Below are positions 1 through 5,813 of a DNA stretch of 10,190 nt, in pieces. The notes beneath the pieces are model-generated. The model worked only from the letters and a program-made list of their open reading frames with translations, was not told the DNA's origin and did not search any database. The stretch is from contig BTRF01000023.1 in NCBI GenBank assembly GCA_036986255.1, positions 1-10,190 on the forward strand, read 5' to 3'. The DNA comes from BTRF01 sp036986255. GTDB lineage: Bacteria; Patescibacteriota; WWE3; 9FT-COMBO-53-11. The translations under genes were made by a program, and so were the position numbers. How positions within the stretch are numbered: position 1 is the stretch's first letter; each line of letters opens with the position of its first letter.

Positions 1-582
1 CGTCCGAAAAATAAAGTAGCCGGTGGTGACCTCATTCCTAGAGGCCTTCCCTATCTGTGCAATCCCAAAAGGCAGGGAGGGGGAAAACGAGTTAAGCACA
101 TTCTCAAAGTTCACAAAGATCGCTTGGGCGGTCTCCGGCCGGAGGTAGGCCGCATCCGATTTCTCCTCCGTTGCCCCGATGAAAGTCTTGAACATCCCCT
201 GAAACATCATAGGCTCGGTCAGCTCCCCCCCGCACCTTGGACAAGCCGTTAGCTGTTTGCCGTTAGCAGTTAGCTGATCATCACGAAATCTTTGATGGCA
301 TTTCTTGCATTCCACCAACGGGTCCACAAAGGACTCCACATGCCCGGAGGCCTCCCAAATCTGGGGGTTTAAAAGGACTCCCCCATCAATTCCGTAGATC
401 TCCGTCCTCCCATGTACAAACCGCTCCCACCAAAAACTCTTGATGCTGTTCTTCAACTCCACTCCCAGCGGACCGTAGTCATAGGTATTGGCCAAACCCC
501 CGTAAATCTCACTGCCGGGGTAAACGAAGCCCCGGCGTTTCGCCAGAGCAACCACTTTATCGAATAGACTTTGATTGGACAT
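1..582 (-). CDS. glyQS: Glycyl-tRNA synthetase, class II (N-terminal part, runs off the window)
   Basis: This enzyme charges tRNA-Gly with glycine in the cytoplasm. The visible 194 codons start at ATG 582 (MSNQSLFDKVVALAKRRGF) and stay open to base 1. Features of the single-chain, dimeric GlyRS are visible: YPGSEIYGG and YDYGPLG near residues 22-41, NPQIWEASGH near 72-81, a zinc-knuckle pair CKKC...CPRC, the ELTEPMMFQGMFKT segment, RPETAQ and the motif 2 region GKASRNE close to the window edge. Between the two Cys pairs the chain holds a loop (DDQLTANGKQLTA) encoded by a 7-bp tandem repeat (248-275), which looks inserted. No clear Shine-Dalgarno precedes the ATG. The recO stop is 33 nt upstream, so the two genes are probably cotranscribed. 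Family assignment is firm; the C-terminal catalytic remainder and anticodon-binding domain are outside the window. Confidence 0.95.
   Translation of the reverse strand, partial: MSNQSLFDKVVALAKRRGFVYPGSEIYGGLANTYDYGPLGVELKNSIKSFWWERFVHGRTEIYGIDGGVLLNPQIWEASGHVESFVDPLVECKKCHQRFRDDQLTANGKQLTACPRCGGELTEPMMFQGMFKTFIGATEEKSDAAYLRPETAQAIFVNFENVLNSFSPSLPFGIAQIGKASRNEVTTGYFIFRT
248..279. repeat. 7-bp tandem repeat (GTTAGCT-type) inside the GlyRS gene
   Basis: Four 7-bp units are seen on the + strand: GTTAGCT, GTTTGCC, GTTAGCA, GTTAGCT (248-275), followed by GATC. On the coding strand the units read AGCTAAC-like and follow GATC. They encode part of the loop between the two CxxC pairs of GlyRS without breaking the frame. 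Confidence 0.8.
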
Positions 583-615
583 CAGACTAGCTAAGGTTAA
601 CAGGGAGCGGGGCAG

Positions 616-1368
616 CTAGGCAATCTTAATCTCTTCCTTGGCAATCTTCACAAAATCGCGCGCTTCCAGCTCCTTCTCCAAAACCTCACGGAGGTAGTAG
701 GCCAAAACCTTCTCCGAATCGGCTAAATAACGCTCCTCAAAGCGTAAACGCGAGAGCTCATTCCAATTCAGGCGAGCCAGATTACGGATAAAAAGAAGCT
801 GCTCCTCGTTCAAGAAAAGGCCGTCCTCGAAACACTCTCGGCAAACGGTTCCGCCCGATCCTGCTTGAAAGTACTTCTCCGCCGAGAGCGGGTTGGTACA
901 CGAGGCGCACTGGAAAAGCTCCGGACCAAAACCGAGCTGGACTAAAGACTTCACTTCGAAAGCCCGCACCCAAAGCTCATGATGGTGCTTAGCCCTTGCC
1001 AAAAGAGACAGCGACTCCAAAAAGAGGCGGTACATTGGGTAGCTTGGTCCCCCATCCACAAGAAAAGAGCCCAAGAGCTCAGCTAAATAAAATGCTGAGG
1101 CGGCTTTATTAAGGTCATCACGAAGCTGATAAAAGGGGTTGAGGATCTCCCACTCGGTAATAATATCCATGTTCTTTCCCTGGGACAATAAGTAGATTCC
1201 GTGGGTAAAAAGTTCGGTGGCGGAGGATTTGCGCGAGGTAATCTTGCGGGCGCCGGGGGCAAAAGCGGTGATGCGGCCACGGCCGCGCGTGTAGATAGTT
1301 AAAATTTTGTCGGCTTCCCCAAAATTCTTCTTGCGGATGACGATTCCTTCTTCTCGATAGTTAGGCAT
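616..1368 (-). CDS. recO: DNA repair/recombination mediator RecO
   Basis: RecO binds ssDNA and SSB and works with RecR to load RecA in the RecF pathway (family knowledge). The 250-residue protein has the expected size. It begins with the typical N-terminal OB-fold strand (MPNYREEGIVIRKKNFGEADKILTIYT, then GRITAFAPGARK around residues 31-42). A helical middle follows, then a zinc finger with Cys154/Cys157 and Cys176/Cys179 (CASC...CREC), and a helical C-terminus. The start is ATG 1368, with a GGGAG about 10 nt upstream as a modest ribosome binding site. It sits 73 nt after the DUF4012 gene and 33 nt before glyQS. The recO-GlyRS neighbourhood is a housekeeping pair, marking the end of the polysaccharide cluster. 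Confidence 0.93.
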   Translation of the reverse strand: MPNYREEGIVIRKKNFGEADKILTIYTRGRGRITAFAPGARKITSRKSSATELFTHGIYLLSQGKNMDIITEWEILNPFYQLRDDLNKAASAFYLAELLGSFLVDGGPSYPMYRLFLESLSLLARAKHHHELWVRAFEVKSLVQLGFGPELFQCASCTNPLSAEKYFQAGSGGTVCRECFEDGLFLNEEQLLFIRNLARLNWNELSRLRFEERYLADSEKVLAYYLREVLEKELEARDFVKIAKEEIKIA

Positions 1369-1400
1369 TAGGCAGGCACTCCCATAGTTAATTGCAAATA

Positions 1401-1449
1401 GTTTATGGTGTATGGTTTAACCATTTACCACTACTCATACACTACTCAC
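1401..1449. repeat. Inverted heptamer-type repeat between DUF4012 and recO
   Basis: GTGTATG at 1408-1414 is matched by its exact reverse complement CATACAC at 1436-1442, with a 21-nt spacer. In the spacer, ATGGTTTAACCAT (1412-1424) is itself a perfect short palindrome. Flanking words (GTTTATG, GTGTATG on one side; complements of GTGAGTA, GTGTATG on the other) keep a 7-bp register, as in the other repeat loci of the window. The repeat runs into the last codons of the DUF4012 gene. There is no T-tract on the coding strand, so it does not look like an intrinsic terminator. Confidence 0.55.
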
Positions 1450-3496
1450 CAATCGATAAAGTAATCTCTTTATCAGTTTCAAGGTCGAACGATTTCATCT
1501 TATCACCAATTTTTACCTGCACAAGACCTATATTTGTCCCGGACTGCTTTTGGACCAAAAGTCTGTAGCTTTTGGTCTCCTCCATAGCCTTGGCGAGGGC
1601 GGGCGGCAGATCGTAAACAAAGGTCAAAGTACGCTCTTTTTGGGGATCAATGTTAAAGAATGCACCAAAAACCGTCTTGCCAAACTCGGTCCAACCGGCG
1701 GGATTCTGGACTTTTTTGGAAGAGCGGTCAGGACGGTCCCAAATTTCGTTGGCGCCGTTAACCGATACAAGTTTGGATCCTTTTGGCACGTAAATGCGGA
1801 CAAAATCCCTATAAACTGCAGAGAGCCAGTTATCGTATTTTTGGGGGTTGTAGTATTTGATGGAAACCGTTTTCCTCCACGTACCGTTTTCCAGTTTCTT
1901 GAGAGTTTGATCCACCTCCTGCGTCATAAACATATCGGTTTTTCGGCCGCCAAAGTTGTTGTCATTTACATGAAGGTAATCACCCTCGAACGCTTTAATC
2001 TCGCCGGCGTATCCCAACTCCTTAACTAAATCCTGTTCAACGCTTTTGGTCATATAAGCCATTAAATCCTTCCGGGCTAAAAAATCGAAAAATAAGTCGA
2101 TCAGTCGGGGCCAAGTTTCAGCCGAGGAGCTGGTTATTTTTTGAATGATTGCTTCCGACAACCTGCCCAAAAGATCTTTCTTTGTCTCTGCACCGCTACT
2201 CCCAACGGGATTTTTCTCAACGTAAAATTCCAAGCGGCAGACTAGGTTTTCGCTTGTAAAATCGCGCCCGCCGGCCTTACAGCTATCCGGCAAATCATAT
2301 CCTGCTAAATCAAGATTGTAGGGAGGCATTTCCAGGGGGCCAGTTATCTCTAATAAACTGCCGGCCGTATCGGTGTTTACAACTAAAACCCCCGAAACCT
2401 TAGGCAGCCGGGCTGCGTTCCAAACCTCCAAAATCTTTTTTGCGCTGGTCGGAAAGTCCGGGTAATAGTTAACGTCGTGGAACAGCCACGAGCTGACACC
2501 CAAATATTTACCCAAAGGATTGGGCGGTTGGTAATAAGGTTGGAAGGCGTGGGGGTAAACGCCGGGGTAAACGTCATTGCTTACAATCTTGCCGCCGGAA
2601 ACGGCGAGCAAAGACAGGGCGGTCATAAACCCGCCTGTGGCACGAATCTCGGCATCATTCTGGAAAATAACTAAATATGTACGCTCATTTTGTACTCCTA
2701 GAAATTGCGGGGCAAGCTCCAAAATAGATCTTCCCTGCTCAATTAAAGGTTCCGCTTCGGTTAGGATTTTCTGCGCCTCCTCCAGCCAAAACCGAACTTT
2801 CACTCCCCGAATCTCCTTTGGATACCTCTGCGGATCAACTTGGCCAAGCTCTTTTTGGATAACCAAAAGGTTTTCCCAAACCTGATCCAACTCATCTGCA
2901 ACTTTTGGAAGGGTGCTAAGAATATTAGCAAGCTGCTGCTCAACCGTAGTTTGGCCTCCAACGCTCCCAGCATTATTCTTAAAGCCCAAAACTTCCGCAT
3001 GAGGTTTTATAGCGGCGACAACGGTCTCGGCCGACTCGATCCCTAAACTCCCAGAAGTCAAAAGACGTACGCCATCAGAGTAATATTGGTCAACAAATGG
3101 AAAACGGCTAAGGTAAGACAAGAGGTAGTAGCCGTCTTCCAAACTATTAAATGCAGCATTAAAATCCGTAAGCGAAGCTTCTACCGCCCCCAAATCCTTA
3201 CTATTCAAAGCTGCCTGCAAAGAACTGGTTTTTGATTTAAGCACTAGCGCTCTGGGATAAAGAACCGCCGCGGGGATCACAACAATGAGTAAGAACAGTA
3301 AAGACAGCAGCGTCAACAGCACCAGTAAACCGACTCTCCGGCGGCGAGTCTTGACGGGAAAGCGAAGCAGTCTGCGGATTTTACTCCCATTCTTATCCCC
3401 TGCGGCTACCGACTTCTGATCCCTGATCCCTGATCTCTGATCTCTGGTCTCTGATCTCTGATTACTTTCTATGTCTTCAGATCTTAAAAACTCCAT
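1442..3496 (-). CDS. DUF4012 membrane-anchored protein, LCP-like core (possible glycan ligation role)
   Basis: 684 residues. The cytosolic tail (1-54) is basic and holds a 7-bp-repeat-encoded stretch (about 12-28). One transmembrane helix (about 55-79, after RRRR) suggests an N-in, C-out topology. A helical region to about 265 precedes the DUF4012 core: QNDAEIRATGGF (279-290), SSWLFHDVNYYPDFPTSA (335-352) and GVLVVNTDTAGSLLEITGP (369-387), all recognisable DUF4012 signatures. The order and look of these blocks resemble LytR-CpsA-Psr transferases, which move lipid-linked glycans to the cell wall; this likeness is my inference. The start is ATG 3496, with AAGGGAG 9 nt upstream, one base after the stop of the small PGT gene, so it belongs to the polysaccharide operon. 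The C-terminal third (about 530-684) looks like a beta-rich extracellular domain. The exact function of DUF4012 is not known to me. Confidence 0.85.
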   Translation of the reverse strand: MEFLRSEDIESNQRSETRDQRSGIRDQKSVAAGDKNGSKIRRLLRFPVKTRRRRVGLLVLLTLLSLLFLLIVVIPAAVLYPRALVLKSKTSSLQAALNSKDLGAVEASLTDFNAAFNSLEDGYYLLSYLSRFPFVDQYYSDGVRLLTSGSLGIESAETVVAAIKPHAEVLGFKNNAGSVGGQTTVEQQLANILSTLPKVADELDQVWENLLVIQKELGQVDPQRYPKEIRGVKVRFWLEEAQKILTEAEPLIEQGRSILELAPQFLGVQNERTYLVIFQNDAEIRATGGFMTALSLLAVSGGKIVSNDVYPGVYPHAFQPYYQPPNPLGKYLGVSSWLFHDVNYYPDFPTSAKKILEVWNAARLPKVSGVLVVNTDTAGSLLEITGPLEMPPYNLDLAGYDLPDSCKAGGRDFTSENLVCRLEFYVEKNPVGSSGAETKKDLLGRLSEAIIQKITSSSAETWPRLIDLFFDFLARKDLMAYMTKSVEQDLVKELGYAGEIKAFEGDYLHVNDNNFGGRKTDMFMTQEVDQTLKKLENGTWRKTVSIKYYNPQKYDNWLSAVYRDFVRIYVPKGSKLVSVNGANEIWDRPDRSSKKVQNPAGWTEFGKTVFGAFFNIDPQKERTLTFVYDLPPALAKAMEETKSYRLLVQKQSGTNIGLVQVKIGDKMKSFDLETDKEITLSIGE
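3416..3464. repeat. 7-bp tandem repeat (CTGATCT-type) in the DUF4012 N-terminus
   Basis: Seven consecutive 7-bp units are seen on the + strand: CTGATCC twice, CTGATCT twice, CTGGTCT, CTGATCT, CTGATTA. On the coding strand the unit is AGATCAG/GGATCAG, and the array is translated as a charged RSETRDQRSGIRDQKS-type stretch in the cytosolic tail, ahead of the transmembrane helix. Confidence 0.9.
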
Positions 3497-3497
3497 T

Positions 3498-4148
3498 TTA
3501 ATAAGCTCCCTTGCCCTTAAAAACAGCTGCGGGGGTGGCTAGGATTATTCCCACATCCTCCAAAAGCGACCTGCGAGAGGCGTAGCCCACGTCAATTTTT
3601 ATCCTCTCCTCAAAGGATGTGTCTGACCTCCCGGACACCTGCCAAACGCCGGTGATCCCAGGTTTAACCGTAAGTATTAGATCCACGTCTTCTTTGGCCT
3701 CGGGGTGCTCTCGAACATACTCCTCAAGCTCCTCCGGAAAGTAAGCCCTGGGACCAACCAAAGACATCTCCCCCTTTAAAATGTTGAAAAACTGCGGAAG
3801 CTCGTCAAGACTATACTTTCTTATTACCCTTCCAAGCTTGGTAACGCGAGGGTCGTTTTCCAACTTAAAGTTGTTTGCTTTGTACTTTTCCCAAAGCTCG
3901 GGGTCTTCTTTTTTCCACCGTTCAATAAACTTCTTATCCTCCTCCTCGGTCCTCGTAATCATGGAAGCAAATTTATACATCCTAAACCTCTCCCCTCCCC
4001 GGCCTAACCTAACCCTTACAAAAGCGGCTGGACCAGGCTTCTCAAGCTTTAGAGCGGCGTAAACGGCGGCCATGGGGATAGAAAAGACCAGAACCCCGGT
4101 GATTCCGGCAACAGTGTCAATTAATCTTTTGATAATTCTATAAACCAC
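3498..4148 (-). CDS. Small monotopic phosphoglycosyl transferase (bacterial sugar transferase)
   Basis: This enzyme would transfer a sugar 1-phosphate from a nucleotide sugar to undecaprenyl phosphate at the inner face of the membrane, the first step of a lipid-linked glycan. The 216 residues form only the catalytic domain: an N-terminal re-entrant hydrophobic helix (about 7-33, KRLIDTVAG...), KPGPAAFVRVRLG (37-49), MYKFASM (57-63), NDPRVTKLGRVIRKYSLDELPQ (98-119) with the Asp115-Glu116 catalytic dyad, MSLVGPRA (128-135) and KPGITGVWQVSGRS (162-175). The long spacer between KFASM and NDPR resembles the WbaP-type catalytic domain; the sugar cannot be told. The start is GTG 4148, 4 nt after the stop of the upstream GT4, without a clear Shine-Dalgarno, so translational coupling is likely. 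It is the second PGT of the cluster. Confidence 0.9.
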   Translation of the reverse strand: MVYRIIKRLIDTVAGITGVLVFSIPMAAVYAALKLEKPGPAAFVRVRLGRGGERFRMYKFASMITRTEEEDKKFIERWKKEDPELWEKYKANNFKLENDPRVTKLGRVIRKYSLDELPQFFNILKGEMSLVGPRAYFPEELEEYVREHPEAKEDVDLILTVKPGITGVWQVSGRSDTSFEERIKIDVGYASRRSLLEDVGIILATPAAVFKGKGAY

Positions 4149-4152
4149 GCTT

Positions 4153-5376
4153 CTAGCCTACTATTTTACTAATTTCCCGTAAAAGACCTTCCTTAAATAT
4201 TTCTATGCTGAACTTTTCGGCGTTTGACCTGCAAGTTTTTGGACTGTATTCTTTTGACTTAAAACCCTTTAGAACTTCCGCCAAGACTTCGCCGGTTTGC
4301 GGGGAGAAAAACTCCCCCGTCTTACCCTTAACCACCGTTTCTAAAGCACCTCCTGCACCGTAGGCAATAACCGGCTTGCCCAACGCCTGGGCTTCTAAGG
4401 ATGTTATTCCGAAATCTTCTTCCTGGGTCATAATTAATGCTTTGCAGTTTTGGTAAAGCTCAGCCAGTTCTTCATCCGACACATTCCCAAGAATTTCGAT
4501 CTTACTTCTGGCTCCTGACTCCTGACTTCCAGCTAGCGTCTTTAGGCGCTTCTCATCTGGACCACCACCTACCACCTTTAACCTAGCATCTGCTTGCATG
4601 ACCGCCTCGACTGCAATACCCACCCGCTTCCACGGAGCTAACCTTGTTACAACAAGAAAATAGCCCTCCCTGTTCGCTGTTCGCTGTTCGCTGTTCGCTG
4701 ATCTCGAGGCGAAGCGCTCAAGATCCACAAACGGGTGTACCACGGCCGCCTCCCGCCCGTAATACTTTTTGATCTTTCCGGCAATATTTCTAGAGTTGGC
4801 GATAAAGTAATCGACCCGCTGGGCCGCAGTCCTATCCCAAAGGCGAAGATAAGACAGCGCCGGAGACAGGAGAGATCCCAACCTCGACGTTCCCCCTCCC
4901 CAAACCCTTCGGGTTGAAATCCCTAAACCCGAAGGGTTGAAGTAATCGCGCGGTTCCCAAAACATCCTCCCCGGGCTGTGCATGTAGCAGATATGCGTGG
5001 TTCCCGGCTTGGTAATCACCCCGTGAGCAAAGCGGGTTGAGGAAGAAATAACCAAATCGTAGCCGGAGAGGTCGAAAGATTCAAAAGCAATCGGATACAA
5101 GAGAAAGTAAAACTTAAAAAGCTTCTCTTTCAAAGGAAGCCGTTGCATAAAAGAGGTAGCAAGTTCTCTACCCTCTAACCTCCTCCTCCATTTCCTGGTC
5201 GCCATACTGGTATAAATTGGGGCGTCTGGAAACATTTCAGCAATTGCCATAAACACTTTCTCGGCCCCGCCGAGCTGAATAAGATCATCGTGAACCAAAG
5301 CAACCCTAAGCTCGCGCAAGCGCTCAATACTCGAATCTCCTTGAATTTTGTTCGAATCACCTCGAATATTTGGCAT
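4153..5376 (-). CDS. GT4 glycosyltransferase, WbaZ-like
   Basis: A cytoplasmic GT-B retaining glycosyltransferase, probably adding a hexose such as mannose to the lipid-linked glycan (substrate inferred). From ATG 5376 it has 407 residues. RVALVHDDLIQLGGAEKVF (24-42) opens the N-terminal Rossmann domain; ICYMHSPGRMFW (129-140) and RVDYFIANS (187-195) are WbaZ-like. GYFLVVTRLAPWKR (238-251) opens the second domain, and EEDFGITSLEAQ (319-330) carries the EX7E pair Glu320/Glu328. Three stretches look like DNA-repeat insertions: about 146-161 (hairpin pair), 224-237 (SANSEQRTAN) and 283-292 (GSQESGARS). The true start is uncertain. The family normally starts just before RVALVHD, where this gene has Leu; residues 1-19 come from the flanking inverted repeat. 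TTG 5319 and ATT 5328 (8 nt after a perfect AAGGAG) are alternatives. The reading frame also runs upstream to a TTG at 5466, but that part overlaps the GxxExxY gene. Confidence 0.88.
   Translation of the reverse strand: MPNIRGDSNKIQGDSSIERLRELRVALVHDDLIQLGGAEKVFMAIAEMFPDAPIYTSMATRKWRRRLEGRELATSFMQRLPLKEKLFKFYFLLYPIAFESFDLSGYDLVISSSTRFAHGVITKPGTTHICYMHSPGRMFWEPRDYFNPSGLGISTRRVWGGGTSRLGSLLSPALSYLRLWDRTAAQRVDYFIANSRNIAGKIKKYYGREAAVVHPFVDLERFASRSANSEQRTANREGYFLVVTRLAPWKRVGIAVEAVMQADARLKVVGGGPDEKRLKTLAGSQESGARSKIEILGNVSDEELAELYQNCKALIMTQEEDFGITSLEAQALGKPVIAYGAGGALETVVKGKTGEFFSPQTGEVLAEVLKGFKSKEYSPKTCRSNAEKFSIEIFKEGLLREISKIVG
4506..4533. repeat. 7-bp tandem repeat (TCCTGAC-type) in the WbaZ-like GT4
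   Basis: Units on the + strand: TTCTGGC, TCCTGAC, TCCTGAC, TTCCAGC (two exact, two degenerate). The coding-strand unit is GTCAGGA, translated as GSQESGARS in a surface loop ahead of the KIEILGNVSDEELAELY segment. Confidence 0.75.
4671..4703. repeat. Perfect 7-bp tandem repeat (TGTTCGC x4) in the WbaZ-like GT4
   Basis: Four identical units TGTTCGC at 4671-4698, followed by TGATC. On the coding strand GATCAGCGAAC begins the array, as in the GlyRS repeat (GATCAGCTAAC). The product, SANSEQRTAN, lies in the linker between the two Rossmann domains. A change of one unit would shift the frame. Confidence 0.92.
4897..4942. repeat. Two abutting 23-bp hairpin units with flipped centre
   Basis: Unit 1 (4897-4919) and unit 2 (4920-4942) match at 18 of 23 positions. 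Each has a core of AACCC, three bases, GGGTT, able to form a 5-bp stem. The central triplet is TTC in the first and GAA in the second, so the 13-bp cores (4903-4915 and 4926-4938) are exact reverse complements of each other. They encode FNPSGLGI and STRRVWG in different frames within the GT4. Confidence 0.8.
5325..5371 (+). repeat. Left inverted repeat of the GxxExxY cassette
   Basis: Reads inward on the + strand from CAATACTCGAAT and contains four ~11-bp units with a (C/T)GAAT core (CTCGAAT, TTGAAT, TTCGAAT, CTCGAAT). By eye about 33 of 46 positions match the right repeat, with two gaps. It overlaps the 3' end of the GxxExxY gene and supplies the first codons and an AAGGAG (5336-5341) of the next gene. 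Confidence 0.65.
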
Positions 5377-5803
5377 CAAGATTGGATAAATCTTCACTCC
5401 TAAAAGCAGGGTTAACAACACGCCGGCAAGATAGCCGAGGTCTTCGAAAATTTGCGACAATCCCAAGGGGTTTCCTTAATTGCTCCAAGTACGCTTTCAC
5501 CTGCTTGAAATGTCGGTGCTGCGATCTTCTTTCTGCCTTTATCTCTAAAATCACAAGATTCTCAACTAGAAAATCGAGAAAGTAACGCCCAATGCTCTTA
5601 CCCTTGTAAGCTAGCTCGACCGGCACCTCCCTTTTGAAACGCAGATCTTGCTTCTGGAGTTCTTCCACAATGGCCCGCTGGTAATACTTTTCCAAAAGAG
5701 TAGGGCCCAGCTCATTATGAACATTAAACAACACACCCATTATCTTGTAGCTTAAGTTTGGTAAAACTATATTCGCGTTATTCGAGTCTCCATTCAGCTT
5801 CAT
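5357..5803 (-). CDS. GxxExxY family protein, PD-(D/E)XK nuclease-like
   Basis: A 148-residue protein of the GxxExxY family, whose members are small, widespread, PD-(D/E)XK-fold and of unknown cellular role. Seen here: NLSYKIMGVLFNVHNELGPTLLEKYY (16-41) with the family helix and Gly33...Glu38...Tyr41; FKREVPVELAYKGKSIGRYFLDFLV (56-80); and the nuclease-like core Asp77...Glu87-Ile-Lys89 (DFLVENLVILEIKA). AYLEQLRKPLGIVANF (104-119) matches the usual C-terminal block. I chose ATG 5803, which overlaps the TGA of the upstream GT4 as ATGA, over the start at 5854, which would add a 17-residue tail from inside the glycosyltransferase. There is no Shine-Dalgarno; coupling is likely. It does not fit the sugar pathway around it and is flanked by inverted repeats, so it is probably a passenger or mobile gene. 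Confidence 0.87.
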   Translation of the reverse strand: MKLNGDSNNANIVLPNLSYKIMGVLFNVHNELGPTLLEKYYQRAIVEELQKQDLRFKREVPVELAYKGKSIGRYFLDFLVENLVILEIKAERRSQHRHFKQVKAYLEQLRKPLGIVANFRRPRLSCRRVVNPAFRSEDLSNLDAKYSR

Positions 5804-5813
5804 TCGAGTATAG
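5767..5813 (-). repeat. Right inverted repeat of the GxxExxY cassette
   Basis: Read inward on the minus strand it begins CTATACTCGAAT and has ~11-bp-spaced CTCGAAT, CTGAAT, CTCGAAT and GCGAAT units, ending in CGAATATAG. It covers the last codons of the upstream GT4 and the first codons of the GxxExxY gene, including the ATGA junction at 5800-5803. Confidence 0.65.

Larger units (their letters stand above)
5324..5813. mobile_element. Putative small mobile cassette: GxxExxY gene framed by inverted repeats
   Basis: The element contains only the GxxExxY gene and two ~46-bp imperfect inverted repeats at its ends. AGCGC occurs just outside the left end (5319-5323) and straddling the right end (5812-5816), which might be a 5-bp target duplication, though so short a match can be chance. 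It lies exactly between two glycosyltransferase genes and replaces neither core. There is no transposase, so movement would need help in trans or a role for the nuclease-like protein. This is an inference from architecture. Confidence 0.4.

Noticed and set aside
1401..1442. Intrinsic terminator after DUF4012
   Set aside because: The inverted repeat is AT-rich with a long spacer and is not followed by a T-tract on the coding strand.
1550..2029. 159-codon open frame on the + strand
   Set aside because: It lies wholly antisense to the clear DUF4012 gene, has no family likeness, and its composition follows the opposite strand; a shadow frame.
3416..4703. CRISPR-like array
   Set aside because: Units are 7 bp in direct tandem with no spacers and are translated as part of genes.
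5377..5466. Upstream extension of the WbaZ-like GT4 with a hydrophobic stretch resembling a membrane helix
   Set aside because: It starts at TTG and reads the conserved C-terminal region of the GxxExxY gene in another frame; WbaZ-like enzymes have no such helix.
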